Assembly: GCF_007004765.1 (NCBI RefSeq)
Contig: NZ_VIKR01000001.1
Location: 992,001-1,056,000, forward strand
Origin: Aliikangiella marina
Lineage (GTDB): Bacteria; Pseudomonadota; Gammaproteobacteria; Enterobacterales; Kangiellaceae
Length of the DNA stretch: 64,000 nucleotides
Direction of reading: 5' to 3'
In this document: positions 26,102-35,595 of the stretch, piece after piece
Layout: every line of letters begins with the position of its first letter
Numbering within the stretch: the first letter of the stretch is position 1
Translations under genes and position numbers: made by a program
The notes under the pieces: model-generated
Seen by the model: the letters and a program-made list of their open reading frames with translations, nothing else
Databases searched by the model: none
What the model was told of the DNA's origin: nothing

Positions 26102-26458
26102 TTAGTCGTGTGTTTCGTGAAAATGTTGGCCATGTTGATGGTGCCAGTGATCATCATGTTGATACTCAATTCGACCATTCTTAACTCTTTGTTTGTGCCC
26201 ACATTTTAAACTATGAGCATGTTCATGCTTGCCGTGAACATTAACTAAAGCCTCATGGGTATTACCCGCGTGAGTGTGATGATCGTGTCCATCGTGGTTA
26301 TAGTCGAAGTGATCGACATGCCATTCGGCGGCATGACCACAACTCGCGTTATGTTGGTGTTGATGATTTTTATGCGATGGATGATCGCCAGCGAAAACGC
26401 TGCTACTTGCTAATACGCTACTAGCTAATAACAATGTGGTTAAGGTCGAAGATTTCAT
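26102..26458 (-). CDS. Histidine-rich secreted protein, probable metal binder (118 aa)
   Basis: A signal peptide (1 to about 23, cleaved at VFAG) is followed by a mature chain with about one His in every four residues, including HQHQHNASCGHAAEWHVDHF, HDGHDHHTH and WHHQHGQHFHETHD, plus two CGH sites. Such chains bind Zn, Ni or Cu in the periplasm and are often linked to zinc uptake or buffering, but no transporter lies nearby and I see no Zur-like box. A 16-bp tandem array and a palindrome lie directly upstream. The metal is unknown. Confidence 0.8.
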   Translation of the reverse strand: MKSSTLTTLLLASSVLASSSVFAGDHPSHKNHQHQHNASCGHAAEWHVDHFDYNHDGHDHHTHAGNTHEALVNVHGKHEHAHSLKCGHKQRVKNGRIEYQHDDHWHHQHGQHFHETHD

Positions 26459-26489
26459 AATAGCTCCCTTCTAAGCGGTGAAATGCTTA

Positions 26490-26505
26490 AACGACTCTGG
26501 TCGTT
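26490..26505. promoter_or_regulatory. 16-bp palindrome upstream of the histidine-rich gene
   Basis: AACGACTCTGGTCGTT is a perfect 6+4+6 inverted repeat, 32 bases upstream of the ATG on the coding strand and abutting the 16-bp array. Its position suits an operator or 5'-leader hairpin. Function inferred from position only. Confidence 0.4.
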
Positions 26506-26585
26506 GATAAGTACCATCTTAGATAAGTACCATCTTAGATAAGTACCATCTAGGACAAGCACCATCGTAGACAAGTGTCGTGCTT
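26506..26585. repeat. Five-unit 16-bp tandem array
   Basis: Units start at 26506, 26522, 26538, 26554 and 26570 with consensus GATAAGTACCATCTTA. The first two are identical, the third nearly so, and the last two are progressively diverged. Each unit has an internal dyad (TAAG six bases from CTTA). It sits in the 355-base gap between the histidine-rich gene and the propeller-protein gene, in the probable promoter of the former. Confidence 0.9.
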
Positions 26586-26813
26586 AATAACTATAGCCTG
26601 ATTCGCAAATTGTTAAAGCAAAGCCAGCCTGAAAGGCAAATTTCGGGACGGTTTTGTGCGGCCGGTCAACATTTTACCCGGATATGAATTTGTATCAGTT
26701 ACCGCTTAGAGCTAGATGTCAGACCTCTTTAGCACTTAACTTCTGGTAATTGATAGAACGTGGCTGTACATTAGAGTGCAGCTAACAAAACCAACAATAA
26801 ACAGGGAACATAT

Positions 26814-29800
26814 ATGCTTTGTATAAGAACTTCGATCGTTCTCATTTTAACGTTTTTTATCATTTTCAATTCTGAGCCAATCAAAGCTGCCGACAATATA
26901 TCCGCCGCAGCAAAAGCATTTGAGGGACTTGAGTTTCGGTCTTTAGGGCCATATCGCGGCGGTCGCTCCGCGTCAGTTGAAGGTTTTGATAACGAACCTG
27001 GTACCTATTTAATGGGGGTAACTGGTGGTGGTGTCTGGCGGACCATCGATGATGGTCACAGTTGGCATAATATCTCTGATGGTTATTTTGGTGGTTCTAT
27101 TGGCGACATTGCGATCGCACCTTCGGATACCAATGTTATCTACGTTGGCGGCGGAGAAAAAACGATACGCGGCAATGTATCCCATGGTGAAGGTGTTTGG
27201 AAAACTACCGATAAGGGTAAAACCTGGCTCAATGTCGGATTAACCGATTCAAGGCATGTTCCACAAATACAGGTCCATCCAAAAGATGCTAACCTGGTCT
27301 ATGTTGCCGCTCTGGGGCATTTATATGGAGCGAATGAACAACGAGGTATTTTTCGCTCGAAAAATGGTGGTCAATCATGGGAAAAAATCCTTTTTGTTAA
27401 TGATGAAGTGGGCGCAATTGATATAAAGCTGGATCCAACAAATCCAAGAATTATTTATGCATCAACGTGGAGAGTAAAAAGGACTCCTTATAACTTGTCC
27501 TCAGGGGGAGAGGGGTCAGGCCTTTGGAAATCTGTTGATGGTGGGGACACCTGGAACAATATATCAACCAATCAAGGACTACCGAGAGAAATATTAGGTA
27601 TTAGTGGTTTCGCTGTTTCGCCAGTGGTACAAGGCGTCGTTTGGGCAATTATCGAAGCGAAAGACGGCGGTTTATTTCGCTCTGATGACGGCGGTGAAAA
27701 TTGGCGTAAGGTCAATGAGGAAAATAAACTCAGACAACGTGCTTGGTATTACACAAGAGTTTATGCCGATCCTAAAAATGTCGATACGGTTTATGTGTTA
27801 AATGTTCGTTTCCACAAATCAACCGACGGCGGTAAGTCTTTCAAGTCGATTGCAACGCCGCATGGTGATCATCATGACTTGTGGATTGATCCAAAAAATC
27901 CGTCTCGTATGGCTGTAGCAGATGATGGCGGTGTTCAAATTTCTAATAATGGCGGCATAAGCTGGACAACTTATTTCAATCAACCGACAGCACAGTTCTA
28001 TCGGGTGACTACCGATAATCATTTTCCTTATCGAATTTATGCGGCACAACAAGATAATTCCACGGTTCGTTTGAATCATCGCTCCGATGGCGGTGGGATT
28101 GATTTGTACGATTGGCAGCCCACAGCCGGCGGAGAAAGCGGGCATATCGCGCCGCACGCTGAAAAGCCAGACATCGTCTACGGTGGTTCGTATATGGGGT
28201 ATTTAACGCGCTATGATCATCAACGAAAAAACATGCGTTCTATAAACGTCTGGCCAGAATCTTACATGGGGTCCGGTGCTGGCGACGTTAAGTATCGGTT
28301 TCAATGGAACTTTCCGATCTTTTTCTCGCCGCATGATTCCAACAAACTTTACACCGCAGGAAACCATTTATTCTTAAGTACTAATGAGGGCCAAAGTTGG
28401 GAAATAATTAGTCCTGATTTGACTCGAAATGATCCGGCAACATTAGGTCCTTCAGGAGGACCTATCACAAAAGATAATACTAGCGTTGAGTACTACGGTA
28501 CGATTTTCGCTGCGCTGGAGTCGTATCATGAACCGGGGGTTTTGTGGACAGGATCAGATGATGGGCTTGTTTATATCTCAAGAGATGCCGGTAAAAACTG
28601 GAAAAATATCACGCCACGAAAGCTACCTAAATGGACTCAAATAAATAGTATTGAGATTGATCCATTTAATAAAGGAGGTCTTTTTATTGCTGCAACTCGT
28701 TACAAGTCTAATGATTTTCGACCTTATTTATTTCACACCAAAAATTATGGTAAATCCTGGCGTCGAATTGATGATGGGATAAAGCAAGATCATTTTACTC
28801 GAGTCATTCGCGCGGATAAAAAACGAAAAGGTTTGTTGTATGCTGGGACTGAAAGCGGCCTTTATATTTCATTTGATAACGGAGAAGAGTGGCAGCCTGT
28901 GCAATTAAACCTACCAATCTCTCCGATCACTGATTTAGCGCTCAAGAACGATGATTTAGTCGTTGCGACTCAAGGACGCTCCTTATGGATTATGGATGAT
29001 CTTAATCCCATTCGTAATTTCGATATAAAAAATCTGCAACAGCCTAGTCTTATTAAACCGAGAGATACTTATCGATTTGATAACTATGAGCCATCAGCAC
29101 CTGGTCCGCGAGCGGAGAACTTAAAAAATGGTGTAATGGTTAATTTTTATTTGCCCGTTGAGCCTTTGTTAAAATCAACTCATAAAAAAGATAAACAAGG
29201 TAAAGAGGCCTTAACTTTAATTTTTAAAGATGCATCTGGTACTGAGTTGAAACGTTTTGCTACCACCGCAAAAGAGAAGCATCAACTAATGACTGCGAAG
29301 CAAGGATTTAATCGCTTTTTCTGGAACTTGCGGACTGAACCGCCGAGAAGTTTTAAAGGCATGATGATGTGGGCGAGAAGAATGCAAGGTTATAAAGTTG
29401 TTCCGGGGGAGTATCAGGTCACGTTAAAGATGGGTGAGTACGAATCGACACAGGCCTTTACTATCCTCAAAGATCCAAGAACCATTGCAACTGAAGAAGA
29501 CTTTAATTTGCAGTTGGCTTTTGCAAAAGAAGCGTGGCAATTGTTGGATGATACCCACAAGGCCATCGCTGACATACGTGCTTTGAAGTCGGAAATTAAA
29601 CGTTTAAAAACTAGTTTAGCATCTGATGATAAGTACAAGCCTCTCATTGAAATGGGGGATAGTATTGTTGAGAAAATCGATAAAATTGAAAATACTTTGT
29701 ATCAGACTAAAAGCAAAGCACCTCAAGATCCATTGGGCTTTCCCGTCAAGCTAAACGATAAACTTAATAGCGTATTTGGTTTAACTCAATGGGGTGATCG

Positions 29801-29954
29801 ACGACCAACGGATCAAGCTGTTGAAGTTAAAGCGTTGTTGACCGAAAAAATCAATGAGCAATTGGCCGCCTTTGAAGCTGTCAAAGCAGAGGACTTGTCA
29901 AACTTTAATCAAAAGGTTCTTGAACTGAAAGTACCGATGTTGATGGTAAAATAA
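26814..29954 (+). CDS. VPS10/sortilin-like beta-propeller protein, secreted (1046 aa)
   Basis: A signal peptide (about 1-25) is followed by FRSLGPYRGGRSASVEG and many Asp-box/BNR repeats of the form SxDGGxTW (KTTDKGKTWLN, RSDDGGENWRK, STDGGKSF, RDAGKNWKN), making two linked propellers to about residue 750, then a C-terminal helical and beta region. This is the large exported 'glycosyl hydrolase/VPS10-like' family common in proteolytic marine bacteria; the name is a propeller-fold annotation and no catalytic residues are evident. A role in binding or processing secreted peptides is inference. It lies 30 bases upstream of the next gene, a Tat-exported reductase, suggesting one transcript. Confidence 0.85.
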   Translation: MLCIRTSIVLILTFFIIFNSEPIKAADNISAAAKAFEGLEFRSLGPYRGGRSASVEGFDNEPGTYLMGVTGGGVWRTIDDGHSWHNISDGYFGGSIGDIAIAPSDTNVIYVGGGEKTIRGNVSHGEGVWKTTDKGKTWLNVGLTDSRHVPQIQVHPKDANLVYVAALGHLYGANEQRGIFRSKNGGQSWEKILFVNDEVGAIDIKLDPTNPRIIYASTWRVKRTPYNLSSGGEGSGLWKSVDGGDTWNNISTNQGLPREILGISGFAVSPVVQGVVWAIIEAKDGGLFRSDDGGENWRKVNEENKLRQRAWYYTRVYADPKNVDTVYVLNVRFHKSTDGGKSFKSIATPHGDHHDLWIDPKNPSRMAVADDGGVQISNNGGISWTTYFNQPTAQFYRVTTDNHFPYRIYAAQQDNSTVRLNHRSDGGGIDLYDWQPTAGGESGHIAPHAEKPDIVYGGSYMGYLTRYDHQRKNMRSINVWPESYMGSGAGDVKYRFQWNFPIFFSPHDSNKLYTAGNHLFLSTNEGQSWEIISPDLTRNDPATLGPSGGPITKDNTSVEYYGTIFAALESYHEPGVLWTGSDDGLVYISRDAGKNWKNITPRKLPKWTQINSIEIDPFNKGGLFIAATRYKSNDFRPYLFHTKNYGKSWRRIDDGIKQDHFTRVIRADKKRKGLLYAGTESGLYISFDNGEEWQPVQLNLPISPITDLALKNDDLVVATQGRSLWIMDDLNPIRNFDIKNLQQPSLIKPRDTYRFDNYEPSAPGPRAENLKNGVMVNFYLPVEPLLKSTHKKDKQGKEALTLIFKDASGTELKRFATTAKEKHQLMTAKQGFNRFFWNLRTEPPRSFKGMMMWARRMQGYKVVPGEYQVTLKMGEYESTQAFTILKDPRTIATEEDFNLQLAFAKEAWQLLDDTHKAIADIRALKSEIKRLKTSLASDDKYKPLIEMGDSIVEKIDKIENTLYQTKSKAPQDPLGFPVKLNDKLNSVFGLTQWGDRRPTDQAVEVKALLTEKINEQLAAFEAVKAEDLSNFNQKVLELKVPMLMVK

Positions 29955-29984
29955 TACACTGGGTGTCACCGGAGGATAACAATC

Positions 29985-30935
29985 ATGTTGAGTCGTCGCG
30001 AAATCATTAAGCTTTCTATGCTAGCGGGTACGTCATTCAGTTTAACGGCTAGTTTACTTCATGCAGCGAGCACCCAAACATTGATAACGAGAAAAGTCCC
30101 TAAAACTGGAGAGAGTTTACCAGTGATCGGGCTTGGCACTTCAGCGACATTTCGACGCATCGCGGGCGGGGAGGATGTCAGTCAGTTGAAAAATGTGATT
30201 AAAACGCTATTGGACAATGGGGGAACTGTTTTCGATACTGCACCAAGTTATAGTGAGTCAGAGCGAGTCGCTGGAAAGATTGTCCAAACGATGGGGGCAG
30301 CTGACCGAGTTTTTTGGGCAACTAAGTTAAATGTCGTTCCGCGGGGAGAACTCAAGGCAAATCCGGATAAAGCTCGTCAGCAATTAGATAATTCGTTTCA
30401 GTACATCGGAAAAAAAACTATCGATTTAGTTCAAGTACATAACTTGAGAGATATCCCTACCCAAATGAGCCTTCTCAAAGCTTACAAAGACGCTGGTCGA
30501 ATTCGCTATATCGGTACGACGTCAACCAATCACTCTCGGTTCTCGGACTTAGCTACGGTGATGCGAAATGAGCCGATAGATTTTATCGGTGTCAATTACG
30601 CGGTGGATGATCGTAAAGCGGCGGAAGAAATTTTTCCTATTGCGTTAGATCGCGGTATTGGTGTATTGGTCTATCTACCGTTTGGCCGGTCGCGATTATG
30701 GAAAAGAATTGGTCAACAAAAGGTTCCCGAATGGGCCGTTGAGATTGGCATACAGTCTTGGGGACAGTTCTTTTTAAAATTTGTTGTCGCTCATCCCGCG
30801 GTAACCGTAGTCACGCCGGCGACCAGTAAACCAAAACATATGCTTGACAATATCGGCGCGGCCTATGGTGAACTTCCAGACATAGCAATGCAAAAGCGAA
30901 TGATCGAGTTCATTGATGCCTTGCCATCGACATAG
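29985..30935 (+). CDS. Aldo/keto reductase with Tat signal (316 aa)
   Basis: The N-terminus MLSRREIIKLSMLAG has the twin-arginine SRRxxxK pattern, then a hydrophobic stretch to about residue 28. The aldo/keto reductase core follows: GLGTSATFRRI, the catalytic Asp/Tyr in FDTAPSYSESE, Lys in ATKLN and His in DLVQVHNL. It would use NADPH, which raises the question of cofactor supply if exported; Tat export lets a folded, cofactor-loaded enzyme cross. A Gly-rich GIGVLVYLPFGR loop is present. It is 30 bases after the propeller gene, suggesting co-transcription. Substrate unknown. Confidence 0.85.
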   Translation: MLSRREIIKLSMLAGTSFSLTASLLHAASTQTLITRKVPKTGESLPVIGLGTSATFRRIAGGEDVSQLKNVIKTLLDNGGTVFDTAPSYSESERVAGKIVQTMGAADRVFWATKLNVVPRGELKANPDKARQQLDNSFQYIGKKTIDLVQVHNLRDIPTQMSLLKAYKDAGRIRYIGTTSTNHSRFSDLATVMRNEPIDFIGVNYAVDDRKAAEEIFPIALDRGIGVLVYLPFGRSRLWKRIGQQKVPEWAVEIGIQSWGQFFLKFVVAHPAVTVVTPATSKPKHMLDNIGAAYGELPDIAMQKRMIEFIDALPST

Positions 30936-31125
30936 GCGCGTCACTAGTCATTAGTTCTCATATTGAGTCGATTCAAAAGATCGGTAAAGATACTGTGTAT
31001 CAGCCCTACATTAAGGCTGAGCTAGCCTTGATCCTGCGAAAAAGCCGACTATGCTTGAGGTAGTTGGGGTGACTATTGATTGCGAATAAATACACCGAAT
31101 ATAGGGTAGATGAATTGGAGTAAAC

Positions 31126-32541
31126 ATGGATAAGCAAGTCAGTTCTCGAAATACCAGAAATAAAGCGTTACGGATTAATCTGGATGAGAAAAAATATGGC
31201 ACTATTGCTGAAATTGGCGCCGGACAAGAAGTTGCTCGGAATTTTTTTGTCGCGGGCGCTGCAGCAGGTACAGTTGCAAAAACGATTTCAGCTTATGATA
31301 TGACATTTTCCAATGCGATTTATGGTGTGCAGAAAGATGGCCGTTATGTGAGCAAACCGCGCGTTCTCGCGATGATCGAACAAGAGTTTGCTTTAGTTTT
31401 AGAACGAGTAGGGGACAGTCGACCAAGGGCATCACGATTTTTCACTTATGCAGCAACAGTTGCTGCTAAAAGTTTTAATCGAAATAATGAGTGTCACGCT
31501 TGGTGCGCCGTTAGAGTACAAATGTATCCTGGCGCCGAACCGTCTGATATCGTTCTTCATGTACGAATGTTCGATGATAATGCCGAGGCCCAGCAACAAG
31601 CGTTAGGGGTTGTCGGGGTAAATCTTATTTATGCGGCTTTCTACTATTTTGAAAGCCCTCGTAAAATTATTGATTCCCTTACCGACGATCTGAAACCCGA
31701 TAGAATAGAAATAGATTCAATCGAGTTTAAAGGGCCTTATTTTGAAGATCTTGATAACCGCGCAAAAAATATTCATTTGATACGTAGCTGGAAGACTCGC
31801 GCGATTATTTTCACACCCGATGGCAATGTCACCATTCCAGCTGATCTATTTTATAAAAAAAATGTATTGACGACTCGCGGCTCTTTCAAGCCTGTGACAA
31901 AACTGAATGTTGATATGATCAAGCAAGGCACCAAAAGTTTCTTTAAGATGGAGCATGTTAACAAAGACAATACCGTTTTAATTGCGGAAATTTCCATCAA
32001 CGATGCACACGGTAATGATGCCAACGTTTCAGAAGAGGATTTGATCGAGCGAGTCAAACTGCTCAATTTGCTCGGTTATAATGTAATGGTATCAGACTAT
32101 ACTCGCTATTTTTCGCTACGAGCTTACTTTCGCCAATTCACTCAGTTAGAAATCGGAATTGTCGTCGGAATGGTCAACCTCAATCAAATTTTTAATGAAA
32201 ACTTCTACAGCAACTTAGAAGGTGGCATCTTGGAGGGATTTGGTAAATTATTCCCCGATCATACTCGTTTATTTGTGTATCCAGAGTTAAACGAAGCTGG
32301 GGAATTAAATGACATTAAGCAAGTGACCGTTCCTAATAATGTTAGACATCTTTATCTCCATTTACTAGAGAATGATTTTATAAAAGGTATTGACAGTAGC
32401 GATCCGTCTTTGTTTTCAATTTATTCAAGAGAAATACTAAAGAAACTAAGTGCTGGAAGAGGGGATTGGGAAAAAATGTTACCGGAGGGAGTGGCCGACG
32501 AAATTATTAAACAGAAATTATTTGGCTATCGAGGTAAGTAG
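31126..32541 (+). CDS. Conserved protein of unknown function with GAGQEVAR motif (471 aa)
   Basis: This family is recognisable by LDEKKYGTIAEIGAGQEVAR (start of the domain, about 19-38), TVAKTISAYDM, FFTYAATVAAKSF and NECHAWCAVRVQ. I recall database entries under unrelated names such as nicotinate-nucleotide adenylyltransferase, for which I see no active-site motif. It is a soluble protein with no signal peptide. The ribosome site is GGAG 7 bases before ATG 31126. It stands alone. The strongly conserved glycine-rich N-terminal block suggests a nucleotide or phosphate contact, but that is only inference. Confidence 0.75.
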   Translation: MDKQVSSRNTRNKALRINLDEKKYGTIAEIGAGQEVARNFFVAGAAAGTVAKTISAYDMTFSNAIYGVQKDGRYVSKPRVLAMIEQEFALVLERVGDSRPRASRFFTYAATVAAKSFNRNNECHAWCAVRVQMYPGAEPSDIVLHVRMFDDNAEAQQQALGVVGVNLIYAAFYYFESPRKIIDSLTDDLKPDRIEIDSIEFKGPYFEDLDNRAKNIHLIRSWKTRAIIFTPDGNVTIPADLFYKKNVLTTRGSFKPVTKLNVDMIKQGTKSFFKMEHVNKDNTVLIAEISINDAHGNDANVSEEDLIERVKLLNLLGYNVMVSDYTRYFSLRAYFRQFTQLEIGIVVGMVNLNQIFNENFYSNLEGGILEGFGKLFPDHTRLFVYPELNEAGELNDIKQVTVPNNVRHLYLHLLENDFIKGIDSSDPSLFSIYSREILKKLSAGRGDWEKMLPEGVADEIIKQKLFGYRGK

Positions 32542-32680
32542 TTTCTATCGAGCGCTTTCTGCTGCTTAAAAAGCAAGGCCTGCTCGACAAAACTCGGCAG
32601 TTATCAATTCTCATTTAAAGCATGAATTCTAATGTTTTACACTACGCCCCTCAAAAAGGACTATTTAACCAACAGATAAG

Positions 32681-34831
32681 TTATGTTTTCTTGCTTTTGC
32701 CGCGCTCAATCGCGATTGATTGCATCGGGATTGGAACATGGATGTTAGCCGCTTTTAGCGCACTATCCACCTCCCACAGGTAGTGGCTTTCGACTCCGTC
32801 ATTATCATGGAGTTTATTCGCGTTGACCCAAACTATTAGTTCAAATTCTAAACTAAACTCTCCGATACGTTTAAGCCACACATCAGGTTCGTGCTGCTTG
32901 TCTTTTTGCGTAAAATTAAGTTTGTAGGCAGCTTCAACTACGATCTCTTTTACACGCGCTTTATCGCAATTTAATGCTGCCCTAAACGGCACATGAATTC
33001 TTCTCAAAGGATCGGAAAACGTATAGTTGATAACTTTAAAGTTAACGAACTCGGAATTAGGGACCAAGAGGTCAATATTATCTCGGGTTTTTAACTGGGT
33101 CGAGCGAACATTGATCGCTTTGATTCGACCGCGAACACCAGACTCCAGTTCAACTAGATCGCCGACTTTTAATGGTCGCTCAAAAAGTAATATTAATCCT
33201 GAAACAAAGTTATTAAATATCGCTTGCAGACCAAAGCCGATACCAACAGAGAGCGCACCAGCAACTAATGCGATTTTAGATGAATCAATGCCGAGTATCG
33301 ATAAGGCAACAATAATTGCGATGGTTATAATTAAATAATGAATTACCCGGGCAACATTAAATAAGGTTGATTCGCTAATTGCTCTTTTACGGCCAACGCG
33401 ACTGAGAATCCGTTTAATAATCTTTGAAATAAATATTGCGATTATGATAATAAATAATGCATTGAGAACATTGCCCAAAGTAACAGGATATTCATTGACA
33501 GAAAAAAGCGTATAATTAACAACCGCGGCCCAGCCTGTTTGAGCCTCCTCTTTGAAAATTTGCCAATCAAGATTAAACTCTGATGTCCAACCTTTTTCAA
33601 TGGCTAAAAATTGTCTGTAGGCATTAGCGTAGAATTCAGCTTTTTCTAGCTCCACTTTAAATTCATTTGCGAGCTTCTGATTTGACTCTAAATATTCCCA
33701 AACTGGGCGTTGGGTTCGCTCAAAAATCATTTCGTTTGCTGCTTCGCCACTTGCAATGACTCGTTCGCGATAGGCGTAGAATTGTGACATTAGTCGATCA
33801 TATTCTTGGTTATATTCCTTGAGCTGATTGTGCCAATTTGGGTTTTCTTGTTCCGGTTCTTGACGAATCAGACGACTGATATTGAGCAAGATATCAATCG
33901 CTAGTAGCTCCGACCTTATTGACATACTTTTTAATTTTTCTTCATGAAAGGAGAGTTGATAGACGACTTCTTGATCGCCTGTTACCGAAGACCAAGCTTG
34001 TCGTTGGAGAGAGTTCATTAGATTCTGGATTCTATCAAGCTGTTCGTTGAGCGCTTTCTGCTGCTCTTGTAATTGACGATCGTAACGATTATTACTAACG
34101 AGCTGTGTTGAACTGCTCGTTAAGCGTAAAGCGGTAATCTTTAGCGCGGATTGGATTTCAGCTAATTGAAGATTAGCGACAGTTTGTTTTTCTTGGGAGT
34201 AAATCAGGCTAAGCTGCGAGCCATAAATATTAAGAACAATTTCAATTGACTGATTAGAGTAAGCTGTAAAGTTACGGTTTTTTACTGCCAACGCTTGAAT
34301 ATCTTGTTTAATCGCTTCAATTCCTTCTTTCCGTTGTTTAATCTCCGCTTGTAACCGCTTCTCTGTGTCACTAAGGGAGCGATATATGTCGTAATAGGAT
34401 GCCCACTCTTTGAGGGTATATTCATTATGTTTGTCAATTTTGATCGCTTGATTTTCAAAAAGTACAATTTTGCGGAGTGCTCGAATTAACCCACGGGTCT
34501 CACGCACGTGCTCATTGGCCTTGTTCGATAATGGCATTTGACTAATCTGAGCATCATAACTTTGCTCAATTTGGTTTATCCAGAATTGTTTTTGGTCACT
34601 GTTCAGTTCGGACCATTGTTTCCACCATTGGTTGTTAATTGTTTCAAAATTAATCACAGCGGAATCAGAAAAATCGCTATTTTGTACTTTGGTTTCACTG
34701 GAAGGGAGTAGTTGAGTCAGCGAAGACTTTGGCGTAACGGCGCTAGCTTCAATTAACATGCCAGAGCAAAAGCATAGCCATAGACAAAAAATAGTGGCGA
34801 TGGGGTTATTGGATTTATGTCTACTGCTCAT
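32681..34831 (-). CDS. Large MscS-type mechanosensitive channel (716 aa)
   Basis: A signal peptide (about 1-32) precedes some 400 residues of periplasmic coiled coil (EIKQRKEGIEAIKQDI; RQLQEQQKALNEQLD), then membrane helices and the MscS pore/beta domain: GIGFGLQAIFNNFVSGLILLFERPLKVGD (about 548-576), GRIKAINVRSTQLKTRDN and LLVPNSEF. This is the MscK/YbdG-like class with a large N-terminal domain. It opens on membrane tension to release solutes during hypo-osmotic shock. Length and layout resemble KefA-type channels but shorter. Ribosome site GGAAG upstream; monocistronic. Confidence 0.92.
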   Translation of the reverse strand: MSSRHKSNNPIATIFCLWLCFCSGMLIEASAVTPKSSLTQLLPSSETKVQNSDFSDSAVINFETINNQWWKQWSELNSDQKQFWINQIEQSYDAQISQMPLSNKANEHVRETRGLIRALRKIVLFENQAIKIDKHNEYTLKEWASYYDIYRSLSDTEKRLQAEIKQRKEGIEAIKQDIQALAVKNRNFTAYSNQSIEIVLNIYGSQLSLIYSQEKQTVANLQLAEIQSALKITALRLTSSSTQLVSNNRYDRQLQEQQKALNEQLDRIQNLMNSLQRQAWSSVTGDQEVVYQLSFHEEKLKSMSIRSELLAIDILLNISRLIRQEPEQENPNWHNQLKEYNQEYDRLMSQFYAYRERVIASGEAANEMIFERTQRPVWEYLESNQKLANEFKVELEKAEFYANAYRQFLAIEKGWTSEFNLDWQIFKEEAQTGWAAVVNYTLFSVNEYPVTLGNVLNALFIIIIAIFISKIIKRILSRVGRKRAISESTLFNVARVIHYLIITIAIIVALSILGIDSSKIALVAGALSVGIGFGLQAIFNNFVSGLILLFERPLKVGDLVELESGVRGRIKAINVRSTQLKTRDNIDLLVPNSEFVNFKVINYTFSDPLRRIHVPFRAALNCDKARVKEIVVEAAYKLNFTQKDKQHEPDVWLKRIGEFSLEFELIVWVNANKLHDNDGVESHYLWEVDSALKAANIHVPIPMQSIAIERGKSKKT

Positions 34832-35020
34832 GTTTTACTTCCGAATTTTTACCTAGTTAATTGAATTTACTCAGGTTTATTATAGCTAATTGATGAGATA
34901 TTGTGTCAGCACCAGTCCACAGATTGAACGTATTTTTAATTCAAATTGGATATACGCGGATTTTGCTATACTTAAATTGCCCCTAAGTAGGTCGCCAAGG
35001 TCACCACTGCGTAGAAAGAT

Positions 35021-35458
35021 ATGCCTAAATCCAAAAAAACCAAGAAAGACAGCTCCTTCAGTGATTACTCGCCGGCACTGCAACGACTTTTGGGCCAAAT
35101 GGAGCCAAAAGTTGTCGAATCATTCAGCCGTAAACAGCTAAAGTCACTCGATAGTGCCACTTCTGATCGCGGATGGCGGGCGCACAGTTTTGATTTTAGG
35201 CCAACGGTTGTTATTCCATTTTTACCCTGGAGTTTCTATTTTGTTTTTTTAATGGGACGCAACCAAAGAGCGCTTTCGTCGAACGAAGTGGGGGCTGCTG
35301 CAGGAATGTTTGTGCTGATGCTTTCTCTGTTTATACTTATCCTGTTTGGTCTTTTACTCGCAATACTATACATCATTAAATCGGCCTTAGGCATTGATCT
35401 ATTTCCTGACGATTCTTTAGGATTGTGGGACGCTTTAAAAAGTATTTTTGGAGACTAG
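35021..35458 (+). CDS. Small two-pass membrane protein, unknown function (145 aa)
   Basis: A lysine-rich N-terminus (MPKSKKTKKDS) and SFSDYSPALQRLLGQMEPKVVESF are followed by two hydrophobic segments (about 70-82 and 93-118) and a short acidic tail ending FGD. SPALQRLLxxMxPxVxxSF looks like a conserved helical lead, so the family probably recurs, but I do not know a function. ATG 35021 has AGAAAG upstream. It is a short, stand-alone gene divergent from the channel gene. Confidence 0.6.
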   Translation: MPKSKKTKKDSSFSDYSPALQRLLGQMEPKVVESFSRKQLKSLDSATSDRGWRAHSFDFRPTVVIPFLPWSFYFVFLMGRNQRALSSNEVGAAAGMFVLMLSLFILILFGLLLAILYIIKSALGIDLFPDDSLGLWDALKSIFGD

Positions 35459-35500
35459 TTCGAAAAATCACAAGGAACTACTTAGTGAAAGTCGAAAACA

Positions 35501-35524
35501 TAGCGCTCGTAGATTCGAGCGCTA
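35501..35524. terminator. Perfect 9-bp hairpin downstream of the trypsin-like gene
   Basis: TAGCGCTCG (35501-35509) pairs with CGAGCGCTA (35516-35524). Read on the minus strand it is followed by TGTTTTCG, a moderate T run, so it could end the protease transcript. A separate 14-bp palindrome, TTAAGCCGGCTTAA, lies at 35554-35567. Confidence 0.6.
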
Positions 35525-35595
35525 CGCTACCCAACACGTCTAATCAAGTCTGTTTAAGCCGGCTTAATTAAACTGTATCGGGCAGTATTTATTGC

